DNA of 64,000 bases from FEN-987 sp964598845 (GTDB lineage Archaea; Thermoproteota; Bathyarchaeia; 40CM-2-53-6): the NCBI GenBank assembly GCA_964598845.1, contig CAZRDM010000010.1:20789-84788 (forward strand). Direction: 5' to 3'. Below, piece by piece: positions 53,863 to 62,065 of the stretch. Both the position numbers and the translations under genes were made by a program. The notes below the pieces were generated by a model. It worked only from the letters and a program-made list of their open reading frames with translations. It was not told the DNA's origin and did not search any database. How positions within the stretch are numbered: position 1 is the stretch's first letter; every line of letters begins with the position of its first letter.

Positions 53863-54413
53863 CTCTCCTTGACCCGTTTCCCACGTTCCGTGGGAATTAT
53901 CTGCAGCTTCGGGTTCGGAAAGCTGACGTTAAGACGGCTATGCTTGAAGAGCCAGTCGAGAAAGATCCCAAGAGCACTTACCTCGCTTAGGGGCTGGTTT
54001 GTTACAGCAACATTCCAGTCTGCAAGTTTGAAAATTTCTGCAGGCATCTTCTCTGCTCCTACAACGACCAGTTTGTTGGCGTCGGAATGGCGAATGTGAT
54101 GGATAATCTTCGGCAGTGGAATACCGTAGGCAGTTAGATGGATGATTCTGCCTCCTAATCTCTTCCATTCCTTCGCGATCGTCCGCCAAGGCTTTCCGGT
54201 CTCGATTGTGAAATCTCCACCAAACTCCAATGTCACACGACTCATTGTCTCCTCGAGCTCTCTGTCATGGACATCTGACACAATGACGCCGTTGGCGCCA
54301 AGCGCACGCGCCGTTAAGCACACATGGGTTGTTACTCGCATGTCCCTTGGGATTCTGTGCCCCATGCGCATAACCATAACGCGCTGCTCTCTTTGCGCGT
54401 CTCTTGTGTCCAT
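53859..54413 (-). CDS. tRNA (cytidine-56-2'-O)-methyltransferase, aTrm56
   Basis: A SPOUT-class enzyme that methylates C56 of the tRNA T-loop, found only in archaea. 184 aa with VMRMGHRIPRDMRVTTHVCL, RIIHLTAYGIPLPKII, LVVVGAEKMPAEIFKLADWN and VAVTNQPLSEVSALGIFLD, the full set of family motifs, including the knot-region GAEK and NQPxSE. The first residues before VMRMGHR may be an over-long start. Its stop overlaps MBF1 by four bases on the other strand. Confidence 0.93.
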   Translation of the reverse strand: MDTRDAQREQRVMVMRMGHRIPRDMRVTTHVCLTARALGANGVIVSDVHDRELEETMSRVTLEFGGDFTIETGKPWRTIAKEWKRLGGRIIHLTAYGIPLPKIIHHIRHSDANKLVVVGAEKMPAEIFKLADWNVAVTNQPLSEVSALGIFLDWLFKHSRLNVSFPNPKLQIIPTERGKRVKES

Positions 54414-54423
54414 TAAGATCGGC

Positions 54424-54612
54424 TTATCGAGTCTTGATTATGAGCATCATTCCAACGACGAATGGTATCGTTCCCATTAGCTCGATGATGCCCACTTTGA
54501 AATAGGTGGCAGGCGACACACCGCCTTGGGTAACGAAGAGTGAGCCTGAGATCAGCGCCATAGACCCCGCGAAGAACAGCATGAAACCCAAGGTGGCCAG
54601 GGTTTCTTTCAT
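54424..54612 (-). CDS. Small two-helix membrane protein
   Basis: 62 aa with two hydrophobic helices (TLATLGFMLFFAGSMALISG and LMGTIPFVVGMMLIII-like end) joined by a short polar loop. ATG start; it ends 10 bases upstream of aTrm56 and is probably in its transcript. Similar small hydrophobic proteins are frequent near archaeal RNA-modification genes but have no known function. Confidence 0.65.
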   Translation of the reverse strand: MKETLATLGFMLFFAGSMALISGSLFVTQGGVSPATYFKVGIIELMGTIPFVVGMMLIIKTR

Positions 54613-54753
54613 TCTTATGACCCGCGCACGAACACCAGTCCGGACTGTATAAAAGAATTACTTGCGCTCGGTTCTTGCCGAAGTTCTCAACAAAGGATTA
54701 ATGCAAAAGAAGCGATTATCAGGCTGAAGTCTTCCCTGCTGGTGGCTTGATTT

Positions 54754-55260
54754 TTGTCAGTGCTGGACGAGGAACTCATTAAGGTTGCAAATCTGTTCGG
54801 CGGTGAGGAGGCTGTCACTGTCGTCAAGAGTCTGAAGAAGTTGGGAGAAGGCACGGATGAAACGATATCGAACGACTGCCAGGTGCGGTTGAACACTGTT
54901 AGAAAGATCCTTTACAAGCTCTACGATCACGGCCTCGTCTCATGTACAAGAATTAGGGATGAAAAAACAGGTTGGTTCATCTTCTACTGGAGGCTTCAAC
55001 CTGACCAGCTGGACGCGTTCATCCGAAGCCGCAAGAAGAGAGCCCTTGACAAATTGAAACAGAGACTCGACTATGAAAGAAATCACACGTTCTTCGTGTG
55101 CAAGACCGACAGCGAGGTACGTGTAACTTTCGAGGACGCCGTTGAAACCTCTTTCAAGTGCGTAAAGTGTGGAAAACATCTTGAGAGCTCAGACAACTTG
55201 GACATGATCGCTGTTCTTGAATCGCGAATGGAGAAACTTGAGGCCGAACTCAGCAGATAA
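54754..55260 (+). CDS. tfe: Transcription factor E alpha (TFE)
   Basis: Stimulates promoter opening by RNA polymerase. 168 aa: extended winged helix (about 8-85, with NTVRKILYKLYDHGLVSCTR and GWFIFYWRL), a charged helix (96-112) and a zinc ribbon (FKCVKCGKHLE, C136 and C139). The first knuckle has only one Cys (C116, FVCKTD); the partner expected three residues later is Asp119. TTG start with GGTGGC upstream. DUF2110 and lipoate ligase genes follow closely. Confidence 0.94.
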   Translation: MSVLDEELIKVANLFGGEEAVTVVKSLKKLGEGTDETISNDCQVRLNTVRKILYKLYDHGLVSCTRIRDEKTGWFIFYWRLQPDQLDAFIRSRKKRALDKLKQRLDYERNHTFFVCKTDSEVRVTFEDAVETSFKCVKCGKHLESSDNLDMIAVLESRMEKLEAELSR

Positions 55261-55275
55261 GAAACGCTGACCGAC

Positions 55276-56043
55276 ATGAGGATCACTATTCTGCAAAGAC
55301 CGGACGCAACGCCTCCTGAGGACTTTGCCGACGAGCTTGAGAGAGCGTTGTCTTCATTGAAAGACAAGCTTTCTGCGTCGACTCGTCTCATCAGATTCTC
55401 TAGTGAAGGTTGGGCTGTAGTCGACGTTGCCGGCAGCGATGAAGAAGTTTTAATCGAACTGGTCAGGAGGCAGTTCGGGCAAGCTCAGACCGACCTTTCA
55501 GAAATCGCATTGCACGGAAATTACGATGGCATAATAAACGGGTGCAGCGACGACAGCTTAGAAGTGGACATCGGGATAGAACGCCCCGAGCAATTGAACC
55601 TCAACGTTAAGTTAACCGCTCTGCGCGCTCAACTTGCTGACGGCAAACCATTGTCGCTTGGGGAGATCGTGGAGCACTACTGTCTTCACGAAGGCACCAA
55701 AGTGAGTATTCGGGTCACATGTTTGGATACCCGAGAAGGCACTCTTGAAGGTTGGCTAGCGGACGCGCAGATCGAGCAATTCTCAACTTGGATCCGCACG
55801 GGATTGGATCGAGTTCAAGTCTTCAATTGCTCCCGAAGAGCCGTGGAGTCTGCTATCCGCCGAGCAAACCTTTGGAGAGACATAATTTCTGTGGATTCCT
55901 TGACCCTCACAACCCATTCTCTTCTCTGCAAATTGGGTACGGATGCCATTGGGCTCATCCCCAAACTGGGCTCGGTCCTTAGGAAACAGCAGTTGAAACC
56001 ATTCCTTCCAAAGAGAATAGTGTCAAGATGTCGTCGATGGTGA
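55276..56043 (+). CDS. DUF2110 family protein
   Basis: 255 aa: a ferredoxin-like N-terminal part (MRITILQRPDATPPEDFADE), a central beta part (GWAVVDVAGSDEEVLIELVR) and a C-terminal helical part (RRAVESAIRRANLWRDIISV). It matches the archaeal DUF2110 family, often found beside TFE as here; no biochemical function is established. The next gene begins 16 bases before its stop, so all three of TFE, DUF2110 and the ligase are probably one operon. Confidence 0.75.
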   Translation: MRITILQRPDATPPEDFADELERALSSLKDKLSASTRLIRFSSEGWAVVDVAGSDEEVLIELVRRQFGQAQTDLSEIALHGNYDGIINGCSDDSLEVDIGIERPEQLNLNVKLTALRAQLADGKPLSLGEIVEHYCLHEGTKVSIRVTCLDTREGTLEGWLADAQIEQFSTWIRTGLDRVQVFNCSRRAVESAIRRANLWRDIISVDSLTLTTHSLLCKLGTDAIGLIPKLGSVLRKQQLKPFLPKRIVSRCRRW

Positions 56044-56819
56044 TCCAAACCTCTACCTACGCGCATGTGAGACTTCTTGATCTTAGTTATCCTTCTCCCT
56101 ACCAGAACCTAGCTCTTGAAGAAGTGCTGGCGCGCGGCTGCGAATTCAGCCCCTTCTCGGCGACCGTCCGCCTCTGGGTGAACCCTCCCACGGTTGTCGT
56201 TGGGCGTTTCCAAGATGTGAAAGCAGAAGTTGACCTAGACACATGCAAGAAGAACGAGATCCATGTTGCGAGACGATTCACAGGAGGCGGAGCGGTATTC
56301 CACGATGAAGGCAATTTGAATTTCACAATAGCAACGCGACGTCTCGAAGGAATTACATTACAGAGAATTCACGAGAATAACTGTGCAGTTATCCTACATG
56401 TACTCAAGAATCTTGGTTTGGAACCCATCCTTCTTCCTCCCAACTCAGTTCAAGTCTCGGGAAGAAAGATCGCGGGCGCTGCCGCGGCATTGGGCAGGGG
56501 CTACCTACTCTGGCATGCTTCAATCCTTGTTTCAACGGACACTCGAATGCTCAATCAAGTCCTGTCACCGAGTCGAATTGACGTTCACACGAGTCTCATC
56601 CGAAGCAGGTGGCATCCTGTCACAACAGTAGAAGATGCTATCGCGAAGCGAATCAACATTCGAGAATTCAAGAATCAGCTTCAAGAATCGTTTGAGGAGT
56701 TCACTGGGACAAGTTCTGAGAGAGGAAACTTGTCGAGCTATGAAAATTCCGAGATGATAGCCCTTCACACTGAAAAGTACTCAACTTTCGAATGGAACTT
56801 TCACGGCTACTGCAAATAG
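56028..56819 (+). CDS. lplA: Lipoate-protein ligase A-type enzyme
   Basis: Attaches lipoate (or octanoate) to the lysine of 2-oxoacid dehydrogenase E2 or glycine-cleavage H protein. 263 aa with RRFTGGGAVFHDEGNLNFTI (82-101) and K147 in VSGRKIAGAAAALG, the lipoyl-AMP-contacting Lys. A biotin ligase is less likely because the GRGxxG motif is absent. There is no obvious C-terminal accessory domain, so a separate LplB may be needed. It overlaps DUF2110 by 16 bases. Confidence 0.88.
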   Translation: MSSMVIQTSTYAHVRLLDLSYPSPYQNLALEEVLARGCEFSPFSATVRLWVNPPTVVVGRFQDVKAEVDLDTCKKNEIHVARRFTGGGAVFHDEGNLNFTIATRRLEGITLQRIHENNCAVILHVLKNLGLEPILLPPNSVQVSGRKIAGAAAALGRGYLLWHASILVSTDTRMLNQVLSPSRIDVHTSLIRSRWHPVTTVEDAIAKRINIREFKNQLQESFEEFTGTSSERGNLSSYENSEMIALHTEKYSTFEWNFHGYCK

Positions 56820-56847
56820 GAACCATCAGAAAGAAAGGAAGAGGAAC

Positions 56848-57078
56848 TCACACAACGATTGCGGTGTGAGTTCTTTCGACTCCTTTGACCGATTGGATTT
56901 TCTTTATCACGAGCTCAGACACAGTGTTCATGTCCGACAGTTGCAAGTAGGCTATGACATCGTACACACCAGTCACCGCATGAGCCATCTCAACGCCGCG
57001 AACCTTGGATATGGCCTTGGCAACTGCACGCGCTCTCCCCAACTGCGTCTGGATCAAAACGAACGCCTTGACAGCCAT
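56848..57078 (-). CDS. Stand-alone Lrp/AsnC ligand-binding (RAM) domain protein
   Basis: 76 aa from ATG 57078: MAVKAFVLIQTQLGRARAVA, VRGVEMAHAVTGVYDVIAYL and GVERTHTAIVV, a complete RAM domain without HTH. GGTG lies six bases upstream; ATG 57093 with GGGGAGC is an alternative. It is about the same size as the copy at 31718-31954 but clearly divergent. Confidence 0.82.
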   Translation of the reverse strand: MAVKAFVLIQTQLGRARAVAKAISKVRGVEMAHAVTGVYDVIAYLQLSDMNTVSELVIKKIQSVKGVERTHTAIVV

Positions 57079-57169
57079 AGAAACACCGAACATAGCTCCC
57101 CGGCCAACGCTACTTAAAAAGAATTGAATCCAACCTTGAACGAGGCTGTGGGAAAAACCTCTTGGAGAA

Positions 57170-58405
57170 ATGAGAAAACCACAAATAGACAAGCGTCCCC
57201 AGTGCTATTCGATTCCAATGAAATCAACCCAGCTCAAGGTCAGAGTCGCAATGCTTGCTTTCTCGATAGCTATCGCCTTGTTATCAGGGCAAGTCGGTCA
57301 AGCGTCTGCGGTTTCTTACTCGCCGCAGTGGTGTTATGGATACTACAATATGGCCTACTACTGGTATTCTTACTACGGCTATCCATACTACTATTATTAC
57401 AGCTACCCATACTACTGCCGCTACGGATACTACTACAGTTACGGCTATGATTATTACTATTACACGCGACCGTCCAAGTACGACCTGACAGTCACGACAG
57501 ACCCTTCTGACCTAGGAACTGTAAACGGAAACGGCACTTATGACCAAGGAAGTTCGGCATCGTTCTCAATAACGCGCAACATTATCCAAACGGCGCCAAA
57601 TGTGCGATACGTGTTCTCCCATTGGAGCGGTGACTACTCAGGAGTCGGATCAAGCGGCACGATCACAATGAACGGACCTAGGAAGATTGTGGCCGTATAC
57701 CAACTGCAATATTACTTGACGGTTAACGTGCAACCTCAGACTGCTCCCCTTCCCCAAGGCGAGGGCTGGTACAATGCAGGTGAGACCGTCACAATGAGTG
57801 CGCCTGGCCAGATAATCGGCGATGGCGATGAAAGACGACTTGTCTTCCAAGGATGGAATGTAGACGGAAGGAGCACGGAGACAGGGATCACTCTAACATT
57901 GAAGATGGATTCGCCCCACACGATTGCGGCTCATTACAAGCAGCAGTACTATCTCCAAGTCCTGACTGATCAAGGGGTCGCATATGGAGAGGGATGGTAC
58001 GATGCCGGAACCTCAGCTCAAATCTTCGTTTCAACTCCCGTTAGCACAACTTACGGCGTAAGCATGATCTTCAATGGTTGGCATGGCGACATACAATCCA
58101 ACGACCAGTCGACAACGGTCCTCATGGATAGCCCGAAGACAGCAATTGCATCTTGGCGCAGCGATCCAACAATACTCAACCTCACAATCGCCCTAGGAAT
58201 CATTGCAGCCTTCCTAGTTGGAGCTGGAATCTTGGCGTACATTGCATTGAGCCGGAGCCGCCTTTCTGCACAGTCCATCAAGAGTATTCCCGACAAGCAC
58301 TCAGCAGCGCGCGCAGAGAGCTCGGTCCCCCTCAAGAAGAAAACCGTGCCAGTCAAGAAAAAAGAGTTAGGCGAAGAAGCGGACACAGCCAAGCGGGAAA
58401 AGTGA
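57170..58405 (+). CDS. Tyrosine-rich membrane-anchored surface protein with InlB-like repeats
   Basis: 411 aa. Signal peptide (AMLAFSIAIALLSGQVGQAS-A). Residues about 50-98 are extremely tyrosine-rich (more than half Tyr, with runs such as YPYYYYYSYPYYC). Three InlB/GW-type beta repeats follow (VFSHWSGDYSGVG, VFQGWNVDGRS, IFNGWHGDIQS). Then a membrane helix (LNLTIALGIIAAFLVGAGIL) and a lysine-rich cytoplasmic tail (KKKTVPVKKKELGEE). ATG with GGAGAA just upstream. The Tyr-rich segment could stick to surfaces or cross-link; this is a guess. The subtilase at 49894 has the same type of repeat. Confidence 0.85.
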   Translation: MRKPQIDKRPQCYSIPMKSTQLKVRVAMLAFSIAIALLSGQVGQASAVSYSPQWCYGYYNMAYYWYSYYGYPYYYYYSYPYYCRYGYYYSYGYDYYYYTRPSKYDLTVTTDPSDLGTVNGNGTYDQGSSASFSITRNIIQTAPNVRYVFSHWSGDYSGVGSSGTITMNGPRKIVAVYQLQYYLTVNVQPQTAPLPQGEGWYNAGETVTMSAPGQIIGDGDERRLVFQGWNVDGRSTETGITLTLKMDSPHTIAAHYKQQYYLQVLTDQGVAYGEGWYDAGTSAQIFVSTPVSTTYGVSMIFNGWHGDIQSNDQSTTVLMDSPKTAIASWRSDPTILNLTIALGIIAAFLVGAGILAYIALSRSRLSAQSIKSIPDKHSAARAESSVPLKKKTVPVKKKELGEEADTAKREK

Positions 58406-58520
58406 CGCCAAACAGCACTCTGGAATTAGCTCCATAGTAGCACTCCAACGTTTGCCGAAACCGCGGAGTGCAAGCTCTATTGTCTCCAAATTGTTCCTTC
58501 CATCGGTTAAACGTGTTAAC

Positions 58521-58917
58521 ATGAATATTGAGGACGTCAGAACTCAGATTCCGGTTCTGGGGAAACAGGTCTATCTTGACAATCTGGACTGGCAGCTGTG
58601 GCACCCTGGCCACCCGGTCCGCGATAACAGTAGCCGGCGCAAAGGCTGCAATTCAATTCACGTTGAAATATCCACCCCAAGATAGATGGCCGCTGATTGA
58701 GCAGCCTGTTAAGCACCTGACCACGGGTCTAGGCAGGAAAGCGAAACAGATCACATCCCCCGCCGAAGGCGAGCGATGCAGCGGAATAGTGACCTTTAAG
58801 ATCGATGAGGCGGCGCCAGTGGCCCATAGACTAGAAATAATCGCCGCTCCCAGAGTGAATACTTTTAGAGTATCACCGCACTTCTACAACGCAAGAGAGG
58901 AAATGATACATTTCTAG
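58521..58917 (+). pseudogene. Relic of a class V aminotransferase (SufS/CsdA-like)
   Basis: ATG 58521 starts MNIEDVRTQIPVLGKQVYLD, the usual opening of a cysteine-desulfurase-type aminotransferase. The reading then loses similarity and shifts frame. In another frame the stretch GERCSGIVTFKIDEAAP, then NTFRVSPHFYNAREEMIHF, is the family's C-terminus, ending at TAG 58915-58917. The PLP-binding core (about 250 residues) is missing. Intergenic relic on both sides: 58406-58520 and 58918-59213 show no gene. Confidence 0.72.
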
Positions 58918-59213
58918 GAGAAGTATAGATTGGACAGGTCTAGACGCATCTAGGACTACTTGATTCTTGTCATTAGTGTATCAGGAACATCTGGGCGGTG
59001 TCTATGGCAATAGTACTCGATTCTACCGAACAGGTCAACTTGCCACTCCGCCTCTCTGCCGCATAGTGGAAGGTCACATATCGGTGTCGATGCTGAATTC
59101 GGTGCGGCACCTGAACTCAAATCTGATCTGCTCGCTGGAACGCGAAGTTTTTCTAAGCTCTTTCGGTTCTTTCCAGACAGCTCGATAGCGCTCTAGGCGA
59201 TCGGTGGACAATA

Positions 59214-59978
59214 CTGAAGGCTCTTCAGGTTGACGCTGTAAGCAAGAATTTCGGCGTGATTAGAGCGCTAAATGGAGTTAGCCTCTCAGTCAACGAGGGC
59301 GAAGTTCTCGGTTTACTTGGTCCCAACGGATCTGGGAAATCCACTCTGATGAAGATTGTAGTTGGAATTCTGAAACCCGATAGGGGAGACGTCGAGGTTT
59401 TCGGGACGAGCGTCGCGAAGAATCCCCAAACCGTAAAGAGAATGGTGGGATTTGTTCCAGAGAGCCCTCGACTATACGAGTTTCTCACAGGTATCGAGTA
59501 CCTAGACTTCGTAGCTGACGTGCACGATCTAGACCCCGCGGCAAAACACGAACGAATAACGGAATTCCTTAGAGCGTTGGACTTGGAGGGCAGAGAGAGC
59601 GAATTGATTCACGGCTATTCGCAAGGCATGAAACAAAAACTTGCAATAATCGCTGCTCTCCTGCATAGACCCAAAATCCTCGTTCTTGATGAACCGTTAA
59701 ACGCATTGGATCCGAGGTCAGCACGAATCGTGAAAGATCTCATTCACAAGTTGCGTGATGATGGTATCCCAACAGTGTTCAGCACTCACGTCCTTGAGAT
59801 AGCTGACGCCATCTGTGACAGAATTGTAATCATGTACGAAGGCAAGGTTCTGGAGGAAGGAACAAGTGAACAACTGAAGTCGAAGGCTGGTTCGCAGGGC
59901 TCAACACTCGAGGACGTATTTCTCAAACTGACCGGAACCTCCGATGTACGTGAGATCGTCGAGGCCCTTAGTCGATGA
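59214..59978 (+). CDS. ABC transporter ATP-binding protein, CTG start proposed
   Basis: About 255 aa with Walker A GPNGSGKS (36-43), signature YSQGMKQKLAI, Walker B KILVLDEPLNALD and switch His in VFSTHVLE. The first conventional start, GTG 59256, leaves out the beta strand that opens every such domain. Upstream in frame lies LKALQVDAVSKNFGVIRAL, the expected opening, led by CTG at 59214-59216 with GGTGG (59203-59207) six bases before it. The stop overlaps the permease ATG (ATGA). It belongs to the group of ATPases paired with ABC-2-like exporters. Confidence 0.9.
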   Translation: MKALQVDAVSKNFGVIRALNGVSLSVNEGEVLGLLGPNGSGKSTLMKIVVGILKPDRGDVEVFGTSVAKNPQTVKRMVGFVPESPRLYEFLTGIEYLDFVADVHDLDPAAKHERITEFLRALDLEGRESELIHGYSQGMKQKLAIIAALLHRPKILVLDEPLNALDPRSARIVKDLIHKLRDDGIPTVFSTHVLEIADAICDRIVIMYEGKVLEEGTSEQLKSKAGSQGSTLEDVFLKLTGTSDVREIVEALSR

Positions 59979-61606
59979 AGCCCCGTGCTATCTACAAACT
60001 CGCGGTCGTTCTCACAAAATCACAGTTGCGCGGGTATCAACGGAGCAGACTCACTTCACGAATTTTCGGGGACCCAAAGATAGTTCTGGCTCTGGACATC
60101 GCGTTGATAGCAGGACTCGGAGCTCTGAGTCACGTCGTGGTCTCCACAATTCTGCCAGACACTGTTCAGCGCTCCGTTCGAGAGATTGAAGTTGAAGCGT
60201 TGGCTGGAATCCCCGCGGCTCTGACTTTTGCAGTGATCCTATTCGGGGTAGTGGCTGAGATTAGCCAGTCAATCCAGTCGATGAGCACAGATCTAGTTAA
60301 TTGGTTGCCAATCTCGCCCATCGAGTACGTGTCGGGATCCATCCTCTCGTTGTCTTACACCTACTCATTCATGCTCTCCTTTTTCCTCGGCTTGGCTCTC
60401 GGACCCGCTATACTCTTCGGAATGGTCGCGGTTTGGTTGGGAGCAGGCTTCATGGCAATTCTTTCCTTGCTCATCGGAGCCTGCGTCATTGAGATGCTAC
60501 GGGCTATCACAAACCGGATAACTTCAAGCTTCTACCGAAAGAGCGGTCGGTCAGGCATTTTCGCGCGTCTGCTGATAACGATTGTCGTTCTCGTATTCAT
60601 TCAACTCCTTTTCAGTGGACGAATAATCGTCTTCCTTCTCCAAAGCGTCATACAGACCGCGAAAGCAGCTTGGTTCGTTCCAGCTGTTTGGCCTTCGCTT
60701 GCGGTTCTCAGCGTCTCTCAAGGAAGCATTGCGGGCCTCCTCCTATTCGGCTCATTATCCATCGTTTTCTTATTGGTGCTCTTTGGACTCGCTGTGAACT
60801 TTCGCGATCGCTTTTGGGTTCCGGTTCCAATCTCCGTCAAGCTCACTGCACAAGCCTACCGCCCACTCGCGAGACACAACCTATCCCCGATCATGGACAC
60901 CGCGGAGCTAGCTATCTTTCGGAAAGATTTGCGTTCCTTGACTAGAAGGCGAGAGATGGCACGTTACTTGGCGATACCATTTGTTGTCATGGCTTCATTG
61001 GGAATTTCCTTAGTTCCGCTGAGCGGCTCCTCCTTACCTGAGGGACCGGGATTCTTTGCTACAATACCCCTCTACCTGATACCAATAGCGACAATCTGTG
61101 GAATCATCTCAATGACGAGCATAGGTCAGGAAGGCTACGCAGTCTGGCAGCTGTACACCGCTCCCTTGAATGCACGTCAACTCCTGAAACCAAAGCTCCT
61201 CGTCACCATGCTCATCGGAATAGGGTTCACCGTCGGCCTCGCCGTCGTCCTCGGTCTCTTCCTGAAAATAGTTGTTGACCATTTCCTTGTTCTGTTCATC
61301 TTGGGTATGGCTGTCGTTCTAGAGGAATCAGCGCTAGGTCTCTATTTCGGTGCCAGGTTCCCCGACTTTAGGGAAACGATACGCAGTAGGTACGTGACCA
61401 TCTGGGGCTCCCTCATTGGAATGCTGCTTGGTATCGTCCTGACCATTCTGACAGCCTCCCCGGTTCTTCTCTCGATTCTCGTGAGACCTTCGGCAACCAG
61501 TCAATCAGCCGTTATCGCATTTGCTATCGGCCTGATTGTTTTTTCTACAAGTTGGAAGCTGGCGCAGAGACAGGCGAAGCGTCTACTGGAGAACATTCGA
61601 ATCTAG
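59975..61606 (+). CDS. ABC-2-like exporter permease
   Basis: 543 aa with about a dozen hydrophobic helices in two halves (about 30-260 and 310-540), separated by a cytoplasmic segment (RKDLRSLTRRREMARYLAIP). The layout is that of fused ABC-2 type exporter permeases. Coupled to the ATPase gene by a 4-base overlap. The cargo is unknown. Its end lies 26 bases before the left attachment repeat of the integrated element. Confidence 0.82.
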   Translation: MKPRAIYKLAVVLTKSQLRGYQRSRLTSRIFGDPKIVLALDIALIAGLGALSHVVVSTILPDTVQRSVREIEVEALAGIPAALTFAVILFGVVAEISQSIQSMSTDLVNWLPISPIEYVSGSILSLSYTYSFMLSFFLGLALGPAILFGMVAVWLGAGFMAILSLLIGACVIEMLRAITNRITSSFYRKSGRSGIFARLLITIVVLVFIQLLFSGRIIVFLLQSVIQTAKAAWFVPAVWPSLAVLSVSQGSIAGLLLFGSLSIVFLLVLFGLAVNFRDRFWVPVPISVKLTAQAYRPLARHNLSPIMDTAELAIFRKDLRSLTRRREMARYLAIPFVVMASLGISLVPLSGSSLPEGPGFFATIPLYLIPIATICGIISMTSIGQEGYAVWQLYTAPLNARQLLKPKLLVTMLIGIGFTVGLAVVLGLFLKIVVDHFLVLFILGMAVVLEESALGLYFGARFPDFRETIRSRYVTIWGSLIGMLLGIVLTILTASPVLLSILVRPSATSQSAVIAFAIGLIVFSTSWKLAQRQAKRLLENIRI

Positions 61607-61632
61607 CGGCTTGATGGATTCTGAAGGCCTCT

Positions 61633-61675
61633 TGGTGGGCCGGACCGGATTTGAACCGGCGACCTTTGCCGTGTA
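61633..61675 (-). repeat. Left attachment repeat (3' half of tRNA-Val)
   Basis: 43 bases identical to 63946-63988. In tRNA orientation it starts exactly at the anticodon (TAC), runs through the T arm and the CCGGCCC acceptor strand, and ends with A-CCA. No 5' half of a tRNA is next to it. Confidence 0.9.
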
Positions 61676-61811
61676 GAACCGTCTTTAGGGTTGTTTGTAT
61701 TCTCGCTTTGTTCCATCCTTGAACTTTGACCGCCCTGTACATGTTTCCTTTGCCATCATGATGTTTGACAACTTCAAGAAACTTCTTCGCCAACTCCTCA
61801 GTCTGTCTCAC
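61676..61811 (-). pseudogene. Truncated winged-helix DNA-binding ORF of the element
   Basis: From GTG 61811 the frame gives TEELAKKFLEVVKHHDGKGN, then MYRAVKVQGWNKARIQTTLK. This is the first two helices and the recognition helix of an archaeal winged-helix domain. It then runs straight into the left attachment repeat, where the tRNA sequence is translated (HGKGRRFKSGPAH). The wing and the rest are missing. A frame immediately upstream (to about 61870; KLTVFGKIMDIILG) may be its N-terminus in another frame. Confidence 0.5.
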
Positions 61812-61980
61812 CCAAGATAATATCCATTATCTTGCCAAAAACTGTGAGTTTCCTAGTCGCATTATCTGATAACTGAACCGATGGCAACAGTCGCCCTCTG
61901 ATTGGTAGTGTGCGTGCGTTCGGTTTACCTCCTACTAAAGAAGCCTCTTGGTAGAAGCCGCGGCCAGTCGAGCGCTTGCC

Positions 61981-62026
61981 ATCAGACGCGGGAAAACAAT
62001 CTTTTAGATATTGCATCGCGTCTGAT
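61981..62026. promoter_or_regulatory. 10-bp inverted repeat around TATA-like box (element control region)
   Basis: ATCAGACGCG (61981-61990) and CGCGTCTGAT (62017-62026) are perfect inverted copies. Between them lies CTTTTAGATATT, TATA-like in both directions. It sits between the cargo gene (rightwards, 62066) and the winged-helix ORF (leftwards), so it may be a shared operator. Confidence 0.6.
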
Positions 62027-62065
62027 CTGTCTGTAAAGTGGGAATCATTGGTTACGGCTCGAACC

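Noticed and set aside
61633..61675. Peptide reading HGKGRRFKSGPAH as part of a real protein
   Set aside because: It is the translation of tRNA sequence, and recurs at 63946-63988 for the same reason.
61976..62065. Upstream ATG for the element cargo protein
   Set aside because: The extra 30 residues would be encoded across the 10-bp inverted repeat and TATA-like box and lack protein character; ATG 62066 begins directly with the membrane helix.
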